Made by a program: the position numbers and the translations under genes. The notes under the pieces were generated by a model. The model made no database searches. It was not told the origin of the DNA and was given only the letters and a program-made list of their open reading frames with translations. From positions 1 through 64,000 of the forward strand of contig NZ_JACJRC010000024.1 in the NCBI RefSeq assembly GCF_014697025.1: DNA of 64,000 nucleotides, written 5' to 3'. The stretch is from Alkalinema sp. FACHB-956 (lineage in GTDB: Bacteria; Cyanobacteriota; Cyanobacteriia; Leptolyngbyales; Leptolyngbyaceae). Shown in pieces: positions 27,315 to 35,876 of this stretch (its first letter is position 1; each line of letters begins with the position of its first letter).

Positions 27315-29129
27315 ATGGCGCTAATTGTTCAAAAATACGGGGGAACATCCGTCGGTACGGTCGATCGCATTAAAGCGGTTGCTGAGCGGGTGATTAAAAC
27401 CGTTAAGGCAGGCAATTCCGTGGTGGTGGTCGTGTCGGCCATGGGTAAAACCACCGACGGGTTAGTGAAGCTGGCGAGTGAGATTTCGGAAACGCCCAGC
27501 CGCCGGGAAATGGATATGTTGCTGGCGACGGGGGAGCAGATCTCGATTTCCCTGGTGTCGATGGCGTTGCAGGAAGCAGGCCAGCCCGCGATTTCCATGA
27601 CCGGAGCCCAGGTGGGGATTATTACCGAAGCGCACCATACCCGTGCTCGGATTTTAAACATCAGTACCGATCGCTTGCAACGGCACCTGAATGAAGGCAA
27701 AGTCGTGGTCGTGGCTGGGTTCCAAGGGGTCAGCAATACGGAAGATTTGGAAATTACGACCCTAGGGCGAGGGGGATCGGATACCTCTGCCGTGGCCCTA
27801 GCCGCTGCGTTGAAGGCGGATTTCTGCGAGATCTACACCGATGTCCCAGGCATTCTGACCACCGATCCCCGCTTGGTGCCGGAAGCCCAACTGATGGGCC
27901 AGATCACCTGTGATGAAATGCTGGAGTTGGCCAGCTTGGGAGCCAAGGTGTTGCATCCTCGGGCGGTGGAAATTGCCCGGAACTATGGGGTGCCTTTGGT
28001 GGTGCGATCGAGTTGGACGGAGGATCCCGGCACTTGGGTGACCTCACCAACCCCGCAACCAAGATCGATCGAAGGCTTAGAGCTAGCCCGTCCAGTGGAT
28101 GGCGTGGAATTTGATGGGGATCAGGCCAAGGTGGCGTTGCTGCGGGTGCCCGATCGGCCCGGTGTGGCCGCGCGGTTATTTGGCGAGATCGCCCAGCACA
28201 GTTTGGATGTGGATTTAATCATCCAGTCCATCCACGAGGGCAACACGAATGATATTGCCTTCACAGTGACAAAAGACTCCCTCAACAAGGCGGAAGCCGT
28301 CGCCAGTGCCATCCTGCCCGCCCTCGGCACCAGTCCCGCCGATGATGCAGATGTCATGGTGGAGCAACAAATCGCCAAAATTTCCATTGCGGGCGCAGGC
28401 ATGATTGGGCGGCCTGGGGTGGCAGCGCAGATGTTTACGGCGCTGGCCGATGCAGGCGTGAATATCCAGATGATCTCCACGTCGGAAGTCAAGGTCAGTT
28501 GTGTGATTGATGCCAACGATCGCGATCGGGCGATCGAAACCCTGTGCAGTACCTTTGACATTACCTCTTCGGCGGTCCCAACCAAGGCGGAACCCACGGC
28601 AGCGGCGGATCAGGCGGAAAATCCTGCGGTGCGGGGGGTTGCGTTGGATCTCAAGCAGGCCCGTTTAGCAATTCGCTATGTGCCGGATCTGCCGGGGCTG
28701 GCGGCGCGGATTTTCACGCTGCTGGCGGAGCACAACATCAGTGTGGATATGATTATTCAGTCCCAGCGGTGCCGCGTGGTGGGGGATGTGATGACCCGCG
28801 ACATTGCCTTTACGGTGGCCCAGATGGATGCGGAGGCCGCCAAGCAGGTGTTGGAGCAGGCCCAGGCGGATCTCGGCTGTGGCGAGATCGTTGTGGATAG
28901 CGCGATCGCCAAGGTCAGCATCGTTGGGTCAGGCATGGTGGGGCAACCGGGCATTGCCGCTAAGATGTTCGACGCGCTGCACCACGAGGGTATCAATATC
29001 CAAATGATCGCCACGTCGGAGATTAAGGTCAGTTGCGTGGTGGCAGAGTCGGAAGGGGTGAAGGCTTTGCAAGCGGTGCATTCGGCCTTTGAATTGGCGG
29101 GTAGCCAAAAGGTCTATGTTCCGGCTTAG
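27315..29129 (+). CDS. lysC: aspartate kinase with four ACT domains
   Basis: This 604-residue enzyme phosphorylates aspartate, the first step to lysine, threonine, methionine and isoleucine. The kinase domain begins [14 protein letters not shown] and carries [19 protein letters not shown]. After about residue 270 there are four ACT modules in two similar pairs: [17 protein letters not shown] and [19 protein letters not shown], then [19 protein letters not shown] and [19 protein letters not shown]. This duplicated regulatory half is the cyanobacterial form and indicates feedback control by lysine and threonine. ATG 27315 matches the family start. Confidence 0.95.
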   Translation: MALIVQKYGGTSVGTVDRIKAVAERVIKTVKAGNSVVVVVSAMGKTTDGLVKLASEISETPSRREMDMLLATGEQISISLVSMALQEAGQPAISMTGAQVGIITEAHHTRARILNISTDRLQRHLNEGKVVVVAGFQGVSNTEDLEITTLGRGGSDTSAVALAAALKADFCEIYTDVPGILTTDPRLVPEAQLMGQITCDEMLELASLGAKVLHPRAVEIARNYGVPLVVRSSWTEDPGTWVTSPTPQPRSIEGLELARPVDGVEFDGDQAKVALLRVPDRPGVAARLFGEIAQHSLDVDLIIQSIHEGNTNDIAFTVTKDSLNKAEAVASAILPALGTSPADDADVMVEQQIAKISIAGAGMIGRPGVAAQMFTALADAGVNIQMISTSEVKVSCVIDANDRDRAIETLCSTFDITSSAVPTKAEPTAAADQAENPAVRGVALDLKQARLAIRYVPDLPGLAARIFTLLAEHNISVDMIIQSQRCRVVGDVMTRDIAFTVAQMDAEAAKQVLEQAQADLGCGEIVVDSAIAKVSIVGSGMVGQPGIAAKMFDALHHEGINIQMIATSEIKVSCVVAESEGVKALQAVHSAFELAGSQKVYVPA

Positions 29130-29147
29130 GTCAAGTCTGAGGTTAGC

Positions 29148-29200
29148 GGTTCACTGGGTTAGTTCACTGGGTTGACGGTTCACTGGGTTAGGTTCACTGG
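29148..29200. repeat. degenerate 15-bp tandem repeat
   Basis: Four imperfect copies of GGTTCACTGGGTTA-like units separate lysC from the cupin gene. The last copy runs directly into the AGGGGG ribosome-binding site of the cupin gene. Confidence 0.85.
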
Positions 29201-29211
29201 AGGGGGTTCTG

Positions 29212-29547
29212 ATGAAATATCGATCGCTGTCCCAAATTCCCGGTGAGCCGGTTTCCCACAATCCTGAGATCACCAAGCAAGTCATGCTGCGATCGACGGA
29301 TTTGCCCCATTTGACCAATTTTTCCCAAGCTCGGTTTGGGCCGGGTCAGTCCGCTGTGGCCCACACCCACGCAGATATGTGCGAGGTGTTTTTTGTGGAG
29401 GCGGGGCTGGGGGAAATTCGGATTAATGGAGAATGCTATGCGCTGCTGCCGGGAACCTGTGTGGCGGTGGAAGCAGGGGAATTGCACGAGGTGCTGAATA
29501 CTGGGGAGGCGGATTTGGTGCTGACCTATTTTGGAATTTCGGTGTAA
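29212..29547 (+). CDS. small cupin-domain protein
   Basis: This 111-residue single-domain cupin has the first metal-binding motif in VAHTHADMCEVFFVEAG and the second in PGTCVAVEAGELHEV. Most ligands (two His, one Glu, one more His) are present. Its N-terminus (MKYRSLSQIPGEPVSHNP) and size match stand-alone cupins that bind metal and small acids or sugars. No substrate can be assigned. A GGAGGGGG ribosome-binding site precedes the ATG. It may be cotranscribed with lysC, since only repeats lie between, and is followed by a terminator. Confidence 0.85.
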   Translation: MKYRSLSQIPGEPVSHNPEITKQVMLRSTDLPHLTNFSQARFGPGQSAVAHTHADMCEVFFVEAGLGEIRINGECYALLPGTCVAVEAGELHEVLNTGEADLVLTYFGISV

Positions 29548-29613
29548 CGGAAGTTGATCGCAGAATCCCGATCGCTGCCATCCCCCCGCCCAGAATAAAT
29601 CGAGCTAAGATGA

Positions 29614-29652
29614 AGCAGTTACGCTGGTTTGTGGGTAGTAGCTGCTTTTTTT
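29614..29652 (+). terminator. terminator hairpin abutting the next start codon
   Basis: AGCAGTTAC (29614-29622) pairs with GTAGCTGCT (29638-29646), one pair being G-U, and a run of seven T follows at 29646-29652. The next base is the A of the SDR start codon. It ends the cupin transcript and may act as an attenuator for the SDR gene. Confidence 0.65.
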
Positions 29653-30465
29653 ATGGCGAATACGATTTTAGTGACTGGGGCGTCTTCTGGGATTGGTAAA
29701 GCAACGGTTTTGTTATTCCAACAACGGGGTTGGAATGTGGTTGCTACGGCACGATCGCTGGATAAAACAGCAGATCTTGCAGCATTACCCAATGTATTGT
29801 GTCTACCGTTGGATGTAACGGATCGGCAATCGATTCGGGCTTCGGTTGAGCAGGCGATCGCGAAGTTTGGTACTCTGAATGCCTTGGTGAATAATGCAGG
29901 CTTTGGTTTGGTGGGGGCCTTTGAAGCGTGCTCTGAGGAAGAAATTCGGCAGCAGTTTGAGACGAATGTGTTTGGCCTCATGGCGGTGACGCGCGCCATC
30001 CTGCCCCACTTCCGGGAAACGCGCCAAGGCACGATCGTCAATATTGCCTCGATCGGGGGTCGAATTGCCTTTCCGCTGTACAGTCTCTACAACAGTACGA
30101 AGTGGGCAGTGGAAGGATTTTCGGAAGCGTTGCAGTACGAATTGCGGCCCTTTAATATCAAGGTCAAAATTATAGAACCGGGGCCGATTAAGACGGATTT
30201 TTACGGTCGATCGATGAATCGGGCTAAGAAGGCGGATTTAACGGTTTACGATGCCTATGCTGAAAAGGTGCTGCCGAAAATTGATCAGAATGGCGAATTC
30301 GGCAGTCCGCCCGAGGTGACGGCAGAGGCGATTTATCGTGCGGTGACGGATGGGCGTTGGCGGCTGCGCTATCCCGGTGGGGGCAATGCAAGTTTCCTCT
30401 TGACTCTCCGCAAACTGTTGCCCGATGGCCTTTGGACACAGGTGATGCGATCGCTGGAAAAATAG
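29653..30465 (+). CDS. short-chain dehydrogenase/reductase
   Basis: This 270-residue classical SDR has the cofactor motif TGASSGIGKA near the N-terminus, NNAG, and the catalytic Ser and Tyr-x3-Lys in SIGGRIAFPLYSLYNSTKWA. The N-terminal MANTILVTGASSGIG fixes the start at 29653, although a TTG start 24 bases upstream is open. No ribosome-binding site is possible at its normal place, because a terminator-like hairpin and T-run fill it. The substrate is unknown; the sequence resembles SDRs annotated as oxidoreductases of lipid or steroid type, which says little in a cyanobacterium. Confidence 0.88.
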   Translation: MANTILVTGASSGIGKATVLLFQQRGWNVVATARSLDKTADLAALPNVLCLPLDVTDRQSIRASVEQAIAKFGTLNALVNNAGFGLVGAFEACSEEEIRQQFETNVFGLMAVTRAILPHFRETRQGTIVNIASIGGRIAFPLYSLYNSTKWAVEGFSEALQYELRPFNIKVKIIEPGPIKTDFYGRSMNRAKKADLTVYDAYAEKVLPKIDQNGEFGSPPEVTAEAIYRAVTDGRWRLRYPGGGNASFLLTLRKLLPDGLWTQVMRSLEK

Positions 30466-30479
30466 AGCCGTCGCGATAT

Positions 30480-31865
30480 TTACGCGGTCTTTAGAATCTC
30501 TCGGGCGGCCCGCAAGCCAGATAAATAGGCACCGTGGGCTGTGCCGAAATAGTCTGAGTGAGAGGCTTCACCCGCGAAAAATACGGACTTGCCTAGGGGG
30601 GCTGCCAGCGTTTGGCGCATCCGGGGTACTGCACCCACGGGATTATAGGAATAGGAGCCTAACGCAAAGGGATCAGTTGCCCAACGGGTGATTTGATAGT
30701 CCATGGGGGCAGGAATGCTGGCTCCGTAGAGGGTTCTTAAGGTTTGCATGGCACTGGCAACAATTTGTTCATCTGACCAGGCTTCGATTGCTTTGCCCCG
30801 ATCGGCTGCGTTAAATCCTAGCAGGATGGGCAGATTGGCGACTCGCTGGAAGCTGACCCACTCTGTCCACTCCCCATGCTGGGCTGCAATATGTTCTAAC
30901 CAATCCACATCAGCGGGCCAAAATACCTGCGGAAAACGTAGATAGCATTTGTTCAGGACGCCCATGCCTAGTTTCGCGATCGCAGTTTGTTTGTTCTGGG
31001 GGAGGGCTGGGGTGAAGCGTACCGTGCCAGCTTGCAAGACGCCTAGGGGCAGTGTAACGACGATTTGGTCGGCGAGGAATTCGGTCTTTTGAGTAATCAC
31101 GCGCAGGGGCGATTGCTGCCATTGAATTTCTTGGACAACTTGCCCCAGTTGAATGGATAATCCTTGGGCTAGGAATTCGGGAATGACGTGAAATCCCTGT
31201 ACGAAGAGGTCATCCTCGCCTCCAAAGTCCTGGCCACTGTCATACCATTGTGCGGAGAGGTGTTCTGCGCTTCCGGCGTACTCCTGCTCAATCTCGCTAC
31301 TCAGAATAAAGTTGATGAAGCGGTAGGATTCTGAGGATGGGTCAAAGGGGGCGATCAAGGGGGCGATCGCTTGGCGAATGGAGGTATCGGGATCCTGGTT
31401 TTGCGCTTTCTTTAACGATCGCAGGACTTGCTGTCTCCAGCTGTCTAGGCGGGCTTCTTGGGCGTTGGAGAGGGGGTTTCCGGAGGTGTTGTAGGTGATG
31501 GATTGGGTGTAGCGGGTTGTGAGTCGTTGAGCCTTGATTTGGGTGGCTAAATCCGTGAGGGGATTGCCTTGGGTTCCATGAATCCAGGTGGCACCGAAAT
31601 CCAGGGGGATATCGGGCCAATGGGAACTGGTCCAAATGCGTCCCCCAATGCGATCGCGGGCTTCGATGACGATGACGTTATGGCCTTGTTTGTGCAATTC
31701 CTGGGCGGCGGCTAATCCTGCTAAGCCAGCCCCAATAACGATAATTTGTTTCTGTTGGGATGGGGCGGTAGGGGCGGTAGGTTGTTGCAGGTCTTCGCGA
31801 CAGGCGTTACTGACCGATCCGAGCAGCGAAAACCCAAATAGTGTCAGGAAATTTCGTCGATGCAT
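30480..31865 (-). CDS. flavin-dependent amine oxidase, exported
   Basis: This 461-residue FAD enzyme belongs to the monoamine/polyamine oxidase family. The dinucleotide-binding motif is VIGAGLAGLAAAQEL, followed by EARDRIGGRIWTS, and the C-terminal FAD segment is FFAGEASHSDYFGTAHGA. The N-terminus MHRRNFLTLFGFSLLGS has the twin arginines and hydrophobic core of a Tat signal, ending near a Cys (SVSNAC) that could be a lipobox. This would place a folded flavoprotein outside the cytoplasm. The amine substrate is unknown. It converges on the SDR gene with a 14-bp gap. Confidence 0.9.
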   Translation of the reverse strand: MHRRNFLTLFGFSLLGSVSNACREDLQQPTAPTAPSQQKQIIVIGAGLAGLAAAQELHKQGHNVIVIEARDRIGGRIWTSSHWPDIPLDFGATWIHGTQGNPLTDLATQIKAQRLTTRYTQSITYNTSGNPLSNAQEARLDSWRQQVLRSLKKAQNQDPDTSIRQAIAPLIAPFDPSSESYRFINFILSSEIEQEYAGSAEHLSAQWYDSGQDFGGEDDLFVQGFHVIPEFLAQGLSIQLGQVVQEIQWQQSPLRVITQKTEFLADQIVVTLPLGVLQAGTVRFTPALPQNKQTAIAKLGMGVLNKCYLRFPQVFWPADVDWLEHIAAQHGEWTEWVSFQRVANLPILLGFNAADRGKAIEAWSDEQIVASAMQTLRTLYGASIPAPMDYQITRWATDPFALGSYSYNPVGAVPRMRQTLAAPLGKSVFFAGEASHSDYFGTAHGAYLSGLRAAREILKTA

Positions 31866-31902
31866 GGTTTGTTAGCCTGCGCCGTCTGAGAAATATTATC
31901 GT

Positions 31903-33234
31903 TCAAGACTCAACCTGAGACTGAATTTCTGCCAAGGATTGTATTACCTTTTGATGGAATATGGAGTCTCGAAGTTTTTGACAGATTTGTGCAGCTTGTT
32001 CTAGGTCGGCTATTGCTCCTTCTCGATCTCCCATACGATATCGTGCTAAGCCCCTTTGATAGAAACCATGCTCATCATTGGTATCAATTTCGCCACTCTG
32101 ATTCGCCTCAAGTGCTATTGCTTGTTGGAAGTCTTCCAGCGCGCCTTTCTGATTATTCAAGTCGTAGTGAATATTACCCCGACAATAGTAGGCTGGCACG
32201 AGATTTACATCAAGATTCAGGGCTTCGTTTAGGCTAGAGATTGCCTCATGATTCATATTTAATAGGTGCTGGACAAGCGCCTGATTGTAGTAAGCGTTGG
32301 CAGAAGGTCGCAAGCTAGTGACTTGGGCAAAATCTTCTAATGCTCCTTGGTTGTCACCCAGATAGCCACGAATTATACCGCGATAGCTATAAGCATATGC
32401 ATCCTCTGGCATGAGTTGAATAACTTGCGTGTAATCTTCAATTGCGCCTGTATAATCCCCCTTATAGAAGCGGGCAGTACCTCGTTTTTTGAAACTGTCT
32501 ATGTTTTCTAGCTTTGAACGAGAGAGTCCTGGGAAGTATCCTGTATTACCTAGCGTGAGTTGAATGACCTGGTTGTAATCTTCAATTGCTTGTTCATAGT
32601 TCCTCAGCTTTTCATAAGTAGAACCCCGAGCGTTGTAAGCATCTATATAACTGGATCTAAGGCGAATAGCATGACTATAGTGCTTAATTGCATTCTCATA
32701 ATCACCTAACACTTTACATGTATTACCCCAGTTGTAATAAGCAATTGGTGAATCAGGATCTAGTTCAATTGCGCGTTCATAGTCTTTAAGTGCCTCTTGA
32801 TGATCGCCCTGATCGGCATATGCTGCGCCTCGATTGATATATGCACCTACGAACTCGGCCTTCAAGCGGATAGCTTCACTGTTATCCTCTACAGCATTGG
32901 AATAATTACCTAAAAGGTAATGGACACTGGCTCGATTAAAGTACGCCTCGGCAGTATGGGGAAATTTGCTCAATATTCGAGGTGCCTTGCTCAATACAAA
33001 GTTAAAATCTTCGAGCGCTTTCTGATAGTTGCCCTGCTCAGCGTGAGTGACCCCTCGATCAAGGGTGCTGAACATTTCCGCTTTTACCCAAGCCACATGT
33101 TCAGACTGTTTAACAAACAAATACCACACTGTTGCAAGAATGACTAAAACTAAAAACGGAATGCTACCAGGAAAGATAGCTGCCACTAAAACTACTAAGA
33201 CAAATGTCAGTATTGCTGTAAAAACAGGATGCAT
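31903..33234 (-). CDS. TPR-repeat membrane protein
   Basis: This 443-residue protein starts at ATG 33234 (MHPVFTAILTFVLVVLVAAI), where two adjacent membrane helices fill the first ~40 residues. About nine TPR units follow, for example AEAYFNRASVHYLLGNYSNA and VGAYINRGAAYADQGDHQEA, giving a long protein-binding solenoid. No catalytic domain is present. By eye this gene is richer in A and T and poorer in HIP1 sites than its neighbours, which hints at a different origin. It lies next to the integron but no attC site was found at its 3' end, so I do not call it a cassette. Confidence 0.87.
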   Translation of the reverse strand: MHPVFTAILTFVLVVLVAAIFPGSIPFLVLVILATVWYLFVKQSEHVAWVKAEMFSTLDRGVTHAEQGNYQKALEDFNFVLSKAPRILSKFPHTAEAYFNRASVHYLLGNYSNAVEDNSEAIRLKAEFVGAYINRGAAYADQGDHQEALKDYERAIELDPDSPIAYYNWGNTCKVLGDYENAIKHYSHAIRLRSSYIDAYNARGSTYEKLRNYEQAIEDYNQVIQLTLGNTGYFPGLSRSKLENIDSFKKRGTARFYKGDYTGAIEDYTQVIQLMPEDAYAYSYRGIIRGYLGDNQGALEDFAQVTSLRPSANAYYNQALVQHLLNMNHEAISSLNEALNLDVNLVPAYYCRGNIHYDLNNQKGALEDFQQAIALEANQSGEIDTNDEHGFYQRGLARYRMGDREGAIADLEQAAQICQKLRDSIFHQKVIQSLAEIQSQVES

Positions 33235-33365
33235 AAAGGCATAGGATGGACAGAGCAATTACAAAATCAGGTTTTCAAAAAACGCCAGATGTAAATGAAT
33301 TTAAACTTCAACGGTAAATGCATCCCACCAATGGCTTCCAGCTATATCCTCACCCAGGGATTGAG

Positions 33366-33451
33366 GGCTAACGGTTCGATTCAGCGGCGACCAACCAACT
33401 GGAACGTTAGACGAAGAAACTTTGCTCGTCCGCTGCAATCGAATTGTTATC
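33366..33451 (-). other. attC: attC recombination site of the integron cassette
   Basis: On the minus strand the outer boxes are GATAAC and GTTAGCC. Inside them AATTCGATTGCAGCGG in the left half matches the inverse of CCGCTGAATCGAACC in the right half, except for one extra G in the left arm and a short mismatched spacer. The single extrahelical base in the left arm is a hallmark of attC sites. The loop is about 40 bases. It lies just after the stop of the nucleotidyltransferase gene, in the right orientation for a cassette. Confidence 0.82.
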
Positions 33452-34034
33452 TCGCTGTCGCTTCACTTTCGTGTCTACTCGGAGTCTGTCATAACACCAA
33501 CATACTCTTCTGGAAGTGGAAGATTGAAGTATTGCTGCAATAATTGAATGTCATGAATATCTTTTGCTTGGGGCTTGTATCCGGTATGACATAGCATCTG
33601 AGTTTCAGGGGTGATGCAAGAAATCACATTGCCGTCGATCATACCCTGTCCAGCCAAACTATTTTGTGGATAGTAAAAAGGCGTACCATCTTGCAGGACT
33701 TGAATGAACTGCCCGCTACTACCCTGTTGTACGGTATGAAAGTCAACACTACGACCATTATCATCTTTCATCACAAACCGCGTCGGCAACTCGTTCAACA
33801 TGACAGCAAAGTGATAAATAGCGAGGGTCTGCTCAATATGGTTTGCATCCTCCAACCTCACTACGAGATCGAGATCACTGTGCGATCGTGTTTGTTGACC
33901 GACTAGGGCATCGACCCCCCAACCGCCATCTAACCATACAGAAATCCCTGCCCGCTCTAACCAGGTCACAATCTGCAACACATCTTCTGATTTCATACAG
34001 GAACGAAGCGACACAACAATATTTTGAATGCTAA
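33372..34034 (-). mobile_element. integron gene cassette (663 bp)
   Basis: The cassette runs from the GTTAGCA junction next to the integrase (minus strand, 34029-34035) to the GTTAGCC end of the attC site (33366-33372). Cutting both at G/TT gives one circle-competent unit of 663 bp with a single gene in the usual orientation and no promoter of its own that I can see. It is the first, and apparently only, cassette at the integrase. Confidence 0.75.
33475..33996 (-). CDS. nucleotidyltransferase-fold protein (LinA/ANT(2'')-like), cassette gene
   Basis: This 173-residue protein has the minimal nucleotidyltransferase motif: WLDGGWGVDALVG followed by HSDLDLVV, the GG and DxD metal-binding parts, and a third acidic residue in VDFHT. 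The size and pattern are those of the lincosamide and aminoglycoside-2'' nucleotidyltransferases, some of which are carried on integron cassettes. It would transfer a nucleotide to a small molecule or be a related detoxifying enzyme. Resistance cannot be claimed from sequence. ATG 33996 is preferred; a GTG at 34014 is possible. The stop codon lies 24 bases before the attC site. Confidence 0.8.
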   Translation of the reverse strand: MKSEDVLQIVTWLERAGISVWLDGGWGVDALVGQQTRSHSDLDLVVRLEDANHIEQTLAIYHFAVMLNELPTRFVMKDDNGRSVDFHTVQQGSSGQFIQVLQDGTPFYYPQNSLAGQGMIDGNVISCITPETQMLCHTGYKPQAKDIHDIQLLQQYFNLPLPEEYVGVMTDSE

Positions 34035-34303
34035 CAGATCAGCTTTCAACTACTGCCACCACCCGAAACCGCAGCGAGATAACTAGTATTTATATGGATC
34101 TGAGCGGATAACTACCTGAATAGGACTGTTATCCAACTTAATCCGTATAAATCCGAGATAACGACATTATCCGGATTGAGGCGGATAATTCCGGTTTGGG
34201 TACATTATCCGGTAGTTCACGGTTTCCAACAGCTAACTTTTGGGAAATCTTAAGATCAGAGATAGTGCTGCCCAGTCAACTTCATCCCTGATTAGCGTCA
34301 TGT
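34035..34303. promoter_or_regulatory. attI: attI / integrase promoter region with repeated TTATCC boxes
   Basis: This spacer lies between the divergent integrase and cassette genes, where attI and the cassette promoter are expected. The minus strand GTTAGCA at 34029-34035 is the crossover site. Between about 34105 and 34215 the motif TTATCC or GGATAA occurs at least five times, in both orientations (for example GCGGATAACTACC, GACTGTTATCC, GACATTATCCGG, GCGGATAATTCC, TACATTATCCGG). They may be integrase-binding or regulator sites. No LexA box is clear. Confidence 0.55.
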
Positions 34304-35266
34304 ATGACTGATTCCCCCAAATTATTCGATCGGATCCATGAAACCTTCCGACTCAAACACCTCAGCCCCAGAACGGAAAAGTCCTATCTCTACTACATCA
34401 AAGACTTTCTGCGGTTCCACCACCTGAGGCACCCACGCGACTTGGGGGTCGATGACATTCGGCAGTATCTCTCCTACTTGGCAGTGGAAAAGCAGGTTGC
34501 TGCATCTACCCAAAATATTGCCCTGAGTGCTTTGTTATTTTTGTACCAGCAGGTTTTGACGATCGAGCTGCCCTACATCGATCATATTGAACGAGCCAAG
34601 CAACCCGATCGACTGCCTGTGGTCTTTACCCAAGACGAGGTGCGGCAGATTCTGGCTGAGCTAGAAGGCTTGCCCCATCTCGTTGTTAGTCTGTTATATG
34701 GTTCGGGAATGCGGCTCGGTGAATGTGTCCGACTCCGGGTGAAAGACCTGGACTTCACCTACCAGCAAATTACGATTCGCGATGCCAAAGGGTATAAACA
34801 TCGTGTCACAATGCTTCCCCAAAAGCTGATCCCAGCCCTGCAACAACAATTGCTGACCGCTCGACAGATTCATCAGCAGGATTTAGCGGAAGGGTTTGGT
34901 GCAGTTGAACTTCCCGATGCCCTAGCCAGAAAATACACCAATGCACCCCGATCGTGGAACTGGCAATATGTCTTTCCCGCTCGGAATCGATCGTGTGATC
35001 CGCGATCAGGTGTCATTCGTCGGCATCATTTACTTGAAGACGTGATCCAAAAAGCAGTACGCTACGCGATCCGCCGTGCCAAAATCACAAAACACGGCAG
35101 TTGTCACACCTTCCGCCATTCCTTTGCCACCCACCTCCTACAAAATGGCTACGACATCCGCACAGTGCAAGAACTGTTAGGCCATAAGGATGTGAAAACG
35201 ACGATGATCTATACCCATGTGCTGAATCGGGGTGGCCGAGGTGTCCGCAGTCCATTAGATAACTAA
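34304..35266 (+). CDS. intI: integron integrase (tyrosine recombinase, IntI type)
   Basis: This 320-residue tyrosine recombinase has the catalytic residues R137 (YGSGMRLGE), H268 and R271 ([10 protein letters not shown]), H294 (LLGHKDV) and Y303 (MIYTHV). The segment ending [20 protein letters not shown] is the extra helix found only in integron integrases, which separates it from XerC/XerD. It should recombine attI with attC sites. All active-site residues are present, so it looks functional. It faces away from the cassette, the usual arrangement. It ends 26 bases before the convergent small gene, with an inverted repeat across its stop. Confidence 0.93.
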   Translation: MTDSPKLFDRIHETFRLKHLSPRTEKSYLYYIKDFLRFHHLRHPRDLGVDDIRQYLSYLAVEKQVAASTQNIALSALLFLYQQVLTIELPYIDHIERAKQPDRLPVVFTQDEVRQILAELEGLPHLVVSLLYGSGMRLGECVRLRVKDLDFTYQQITIRDAKGYKHRVTMLPQKLIPALQQQLLTARQIHQQDLAEGFGAVELPDALARKYTNAPRSWNWQYVFPARNRSCDPRSGVIRRHHLLEDVIQKAVRYAIRRAKITKHGSCHTFRHSFATHLLQNGYDIRTVQELLGHKDVKTTMIYTHVLNRGGRGVRSPLDN

Positions 35267-35278
35267 CTGCGGGACACC
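35240..35278. terminator. hairpin across the integrase stop codon
   Basis: GGTGTCCGCAGT (35240-35251) pairs with ACTGCGGGACACC (35266-35278), with one bulged base. There is no U-tract, so a terminator function is uncertain; it lies between two convergent genes where transcript ends are expected. Confidence 0.45.
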
Positions 35279-35291
35279 GATGCTTCAACCG

Positions 35292-35510
35292 TTAACGCTG
35301 CCGTTCGCGACTCAATATGCTGATGTATTGCCCGTCGGAATGCACGATCTTCATCGGCTGACTCCAGTGAATTCTGTCCGCAATCCGATGGGCATGGAAT
35401 TGATTAATCGTATCCTGCACGAACTCCTTGTGACCGATCAAGTGGATCTGTAAGCGTTGTTTCTCAGGTTGAACTTCACGATCGCTCCGATCGCTAGAAC
35501 CATTTGCCAT
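35292..35510 (-). CDS. small protein of unknown function, 72 residues
   Basis: ATG 35510 has an AGGAG site about 10 bases upstream on the minus strand and gives a 72-residue protein, MANGSSDRSDREVQPEKQRL..., ending SILSRERQR. The middle part (LQIHLIGHKEFVQDTINQFH, then WSQPMKIVHSDGQYISIL) looks like a small beta-alpha fold. An open frame extends 36 codons further but lacks a better start. I do not recognise the family. It converges on intI and could be a remnant of a larger integron-linked region or an ordinary chromosomal gene. Confidence 0.6.
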   Translation of the reverse strand: MANGSSDRSDREVQPEKQRLQIHLIGHKEFVQDTINQFHAHRIADRIHWSQPMKIVHSDGQYISILSRERQR

Positions 35511-35876
35511 AATTGAGCTTCTCCTGTTGGGAATTGGAATGAAGCCCAAAAATTTAGAGCCACCCCGTTTGACATCACAAACAAGAGTGGCTCGATCGAA
35601 TGTTAAAATTCTCAACAAGCCTCCTTGCTGCTGGATCAGCGAGGGGGTTAGCTACTTGGGGTTGTGGCTGCAATCCCGAGTAGTGCCCTAAATTTTTAGG
35701 ATCCCAGCGGCCCTGTGCTTCATACCAAACCCTCTCACGAAAGAAGGATGTCCACGAAGCCGCCTTGAAAAACTACACTACGAATAAAGTAGTGGCAGTG
35801 TCAATCCGTACTGCAAAAATCAATTCAGGTATCATTTAGCACCCGTAGGAGCAAACCTAGGAGCAACCCACCGCCC
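35511..35876. other. gene-free region
   Basis: No gene is supported. A small perfect hairpin, CACTACGAATAAAGTAGTG, lies at 35776-35794 without a T-run. I considered a structured RNA here because the region has several short paired segments, but I recognise no known class. Confidence 0.45.

Noticed and set aside
31866..31902. A second attC site after the TPR gene
   Set aside because: Only 37 bases are available. GTTAGCC occurs there in the wrong orientation and no paired arms exist.
34190..34215. LexA box in front of the integrase
   Set aside because: GGTAC is present but the second half-site of the cyanobacterial RGTACNNNDGTWCB pattern is missing.
35640..35800. Structured non-coding RNA (6S, SRP or tmRNA)
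   Set aside because: The region has small hairpins but none of the conserved cores of these RNAs could be recognised.
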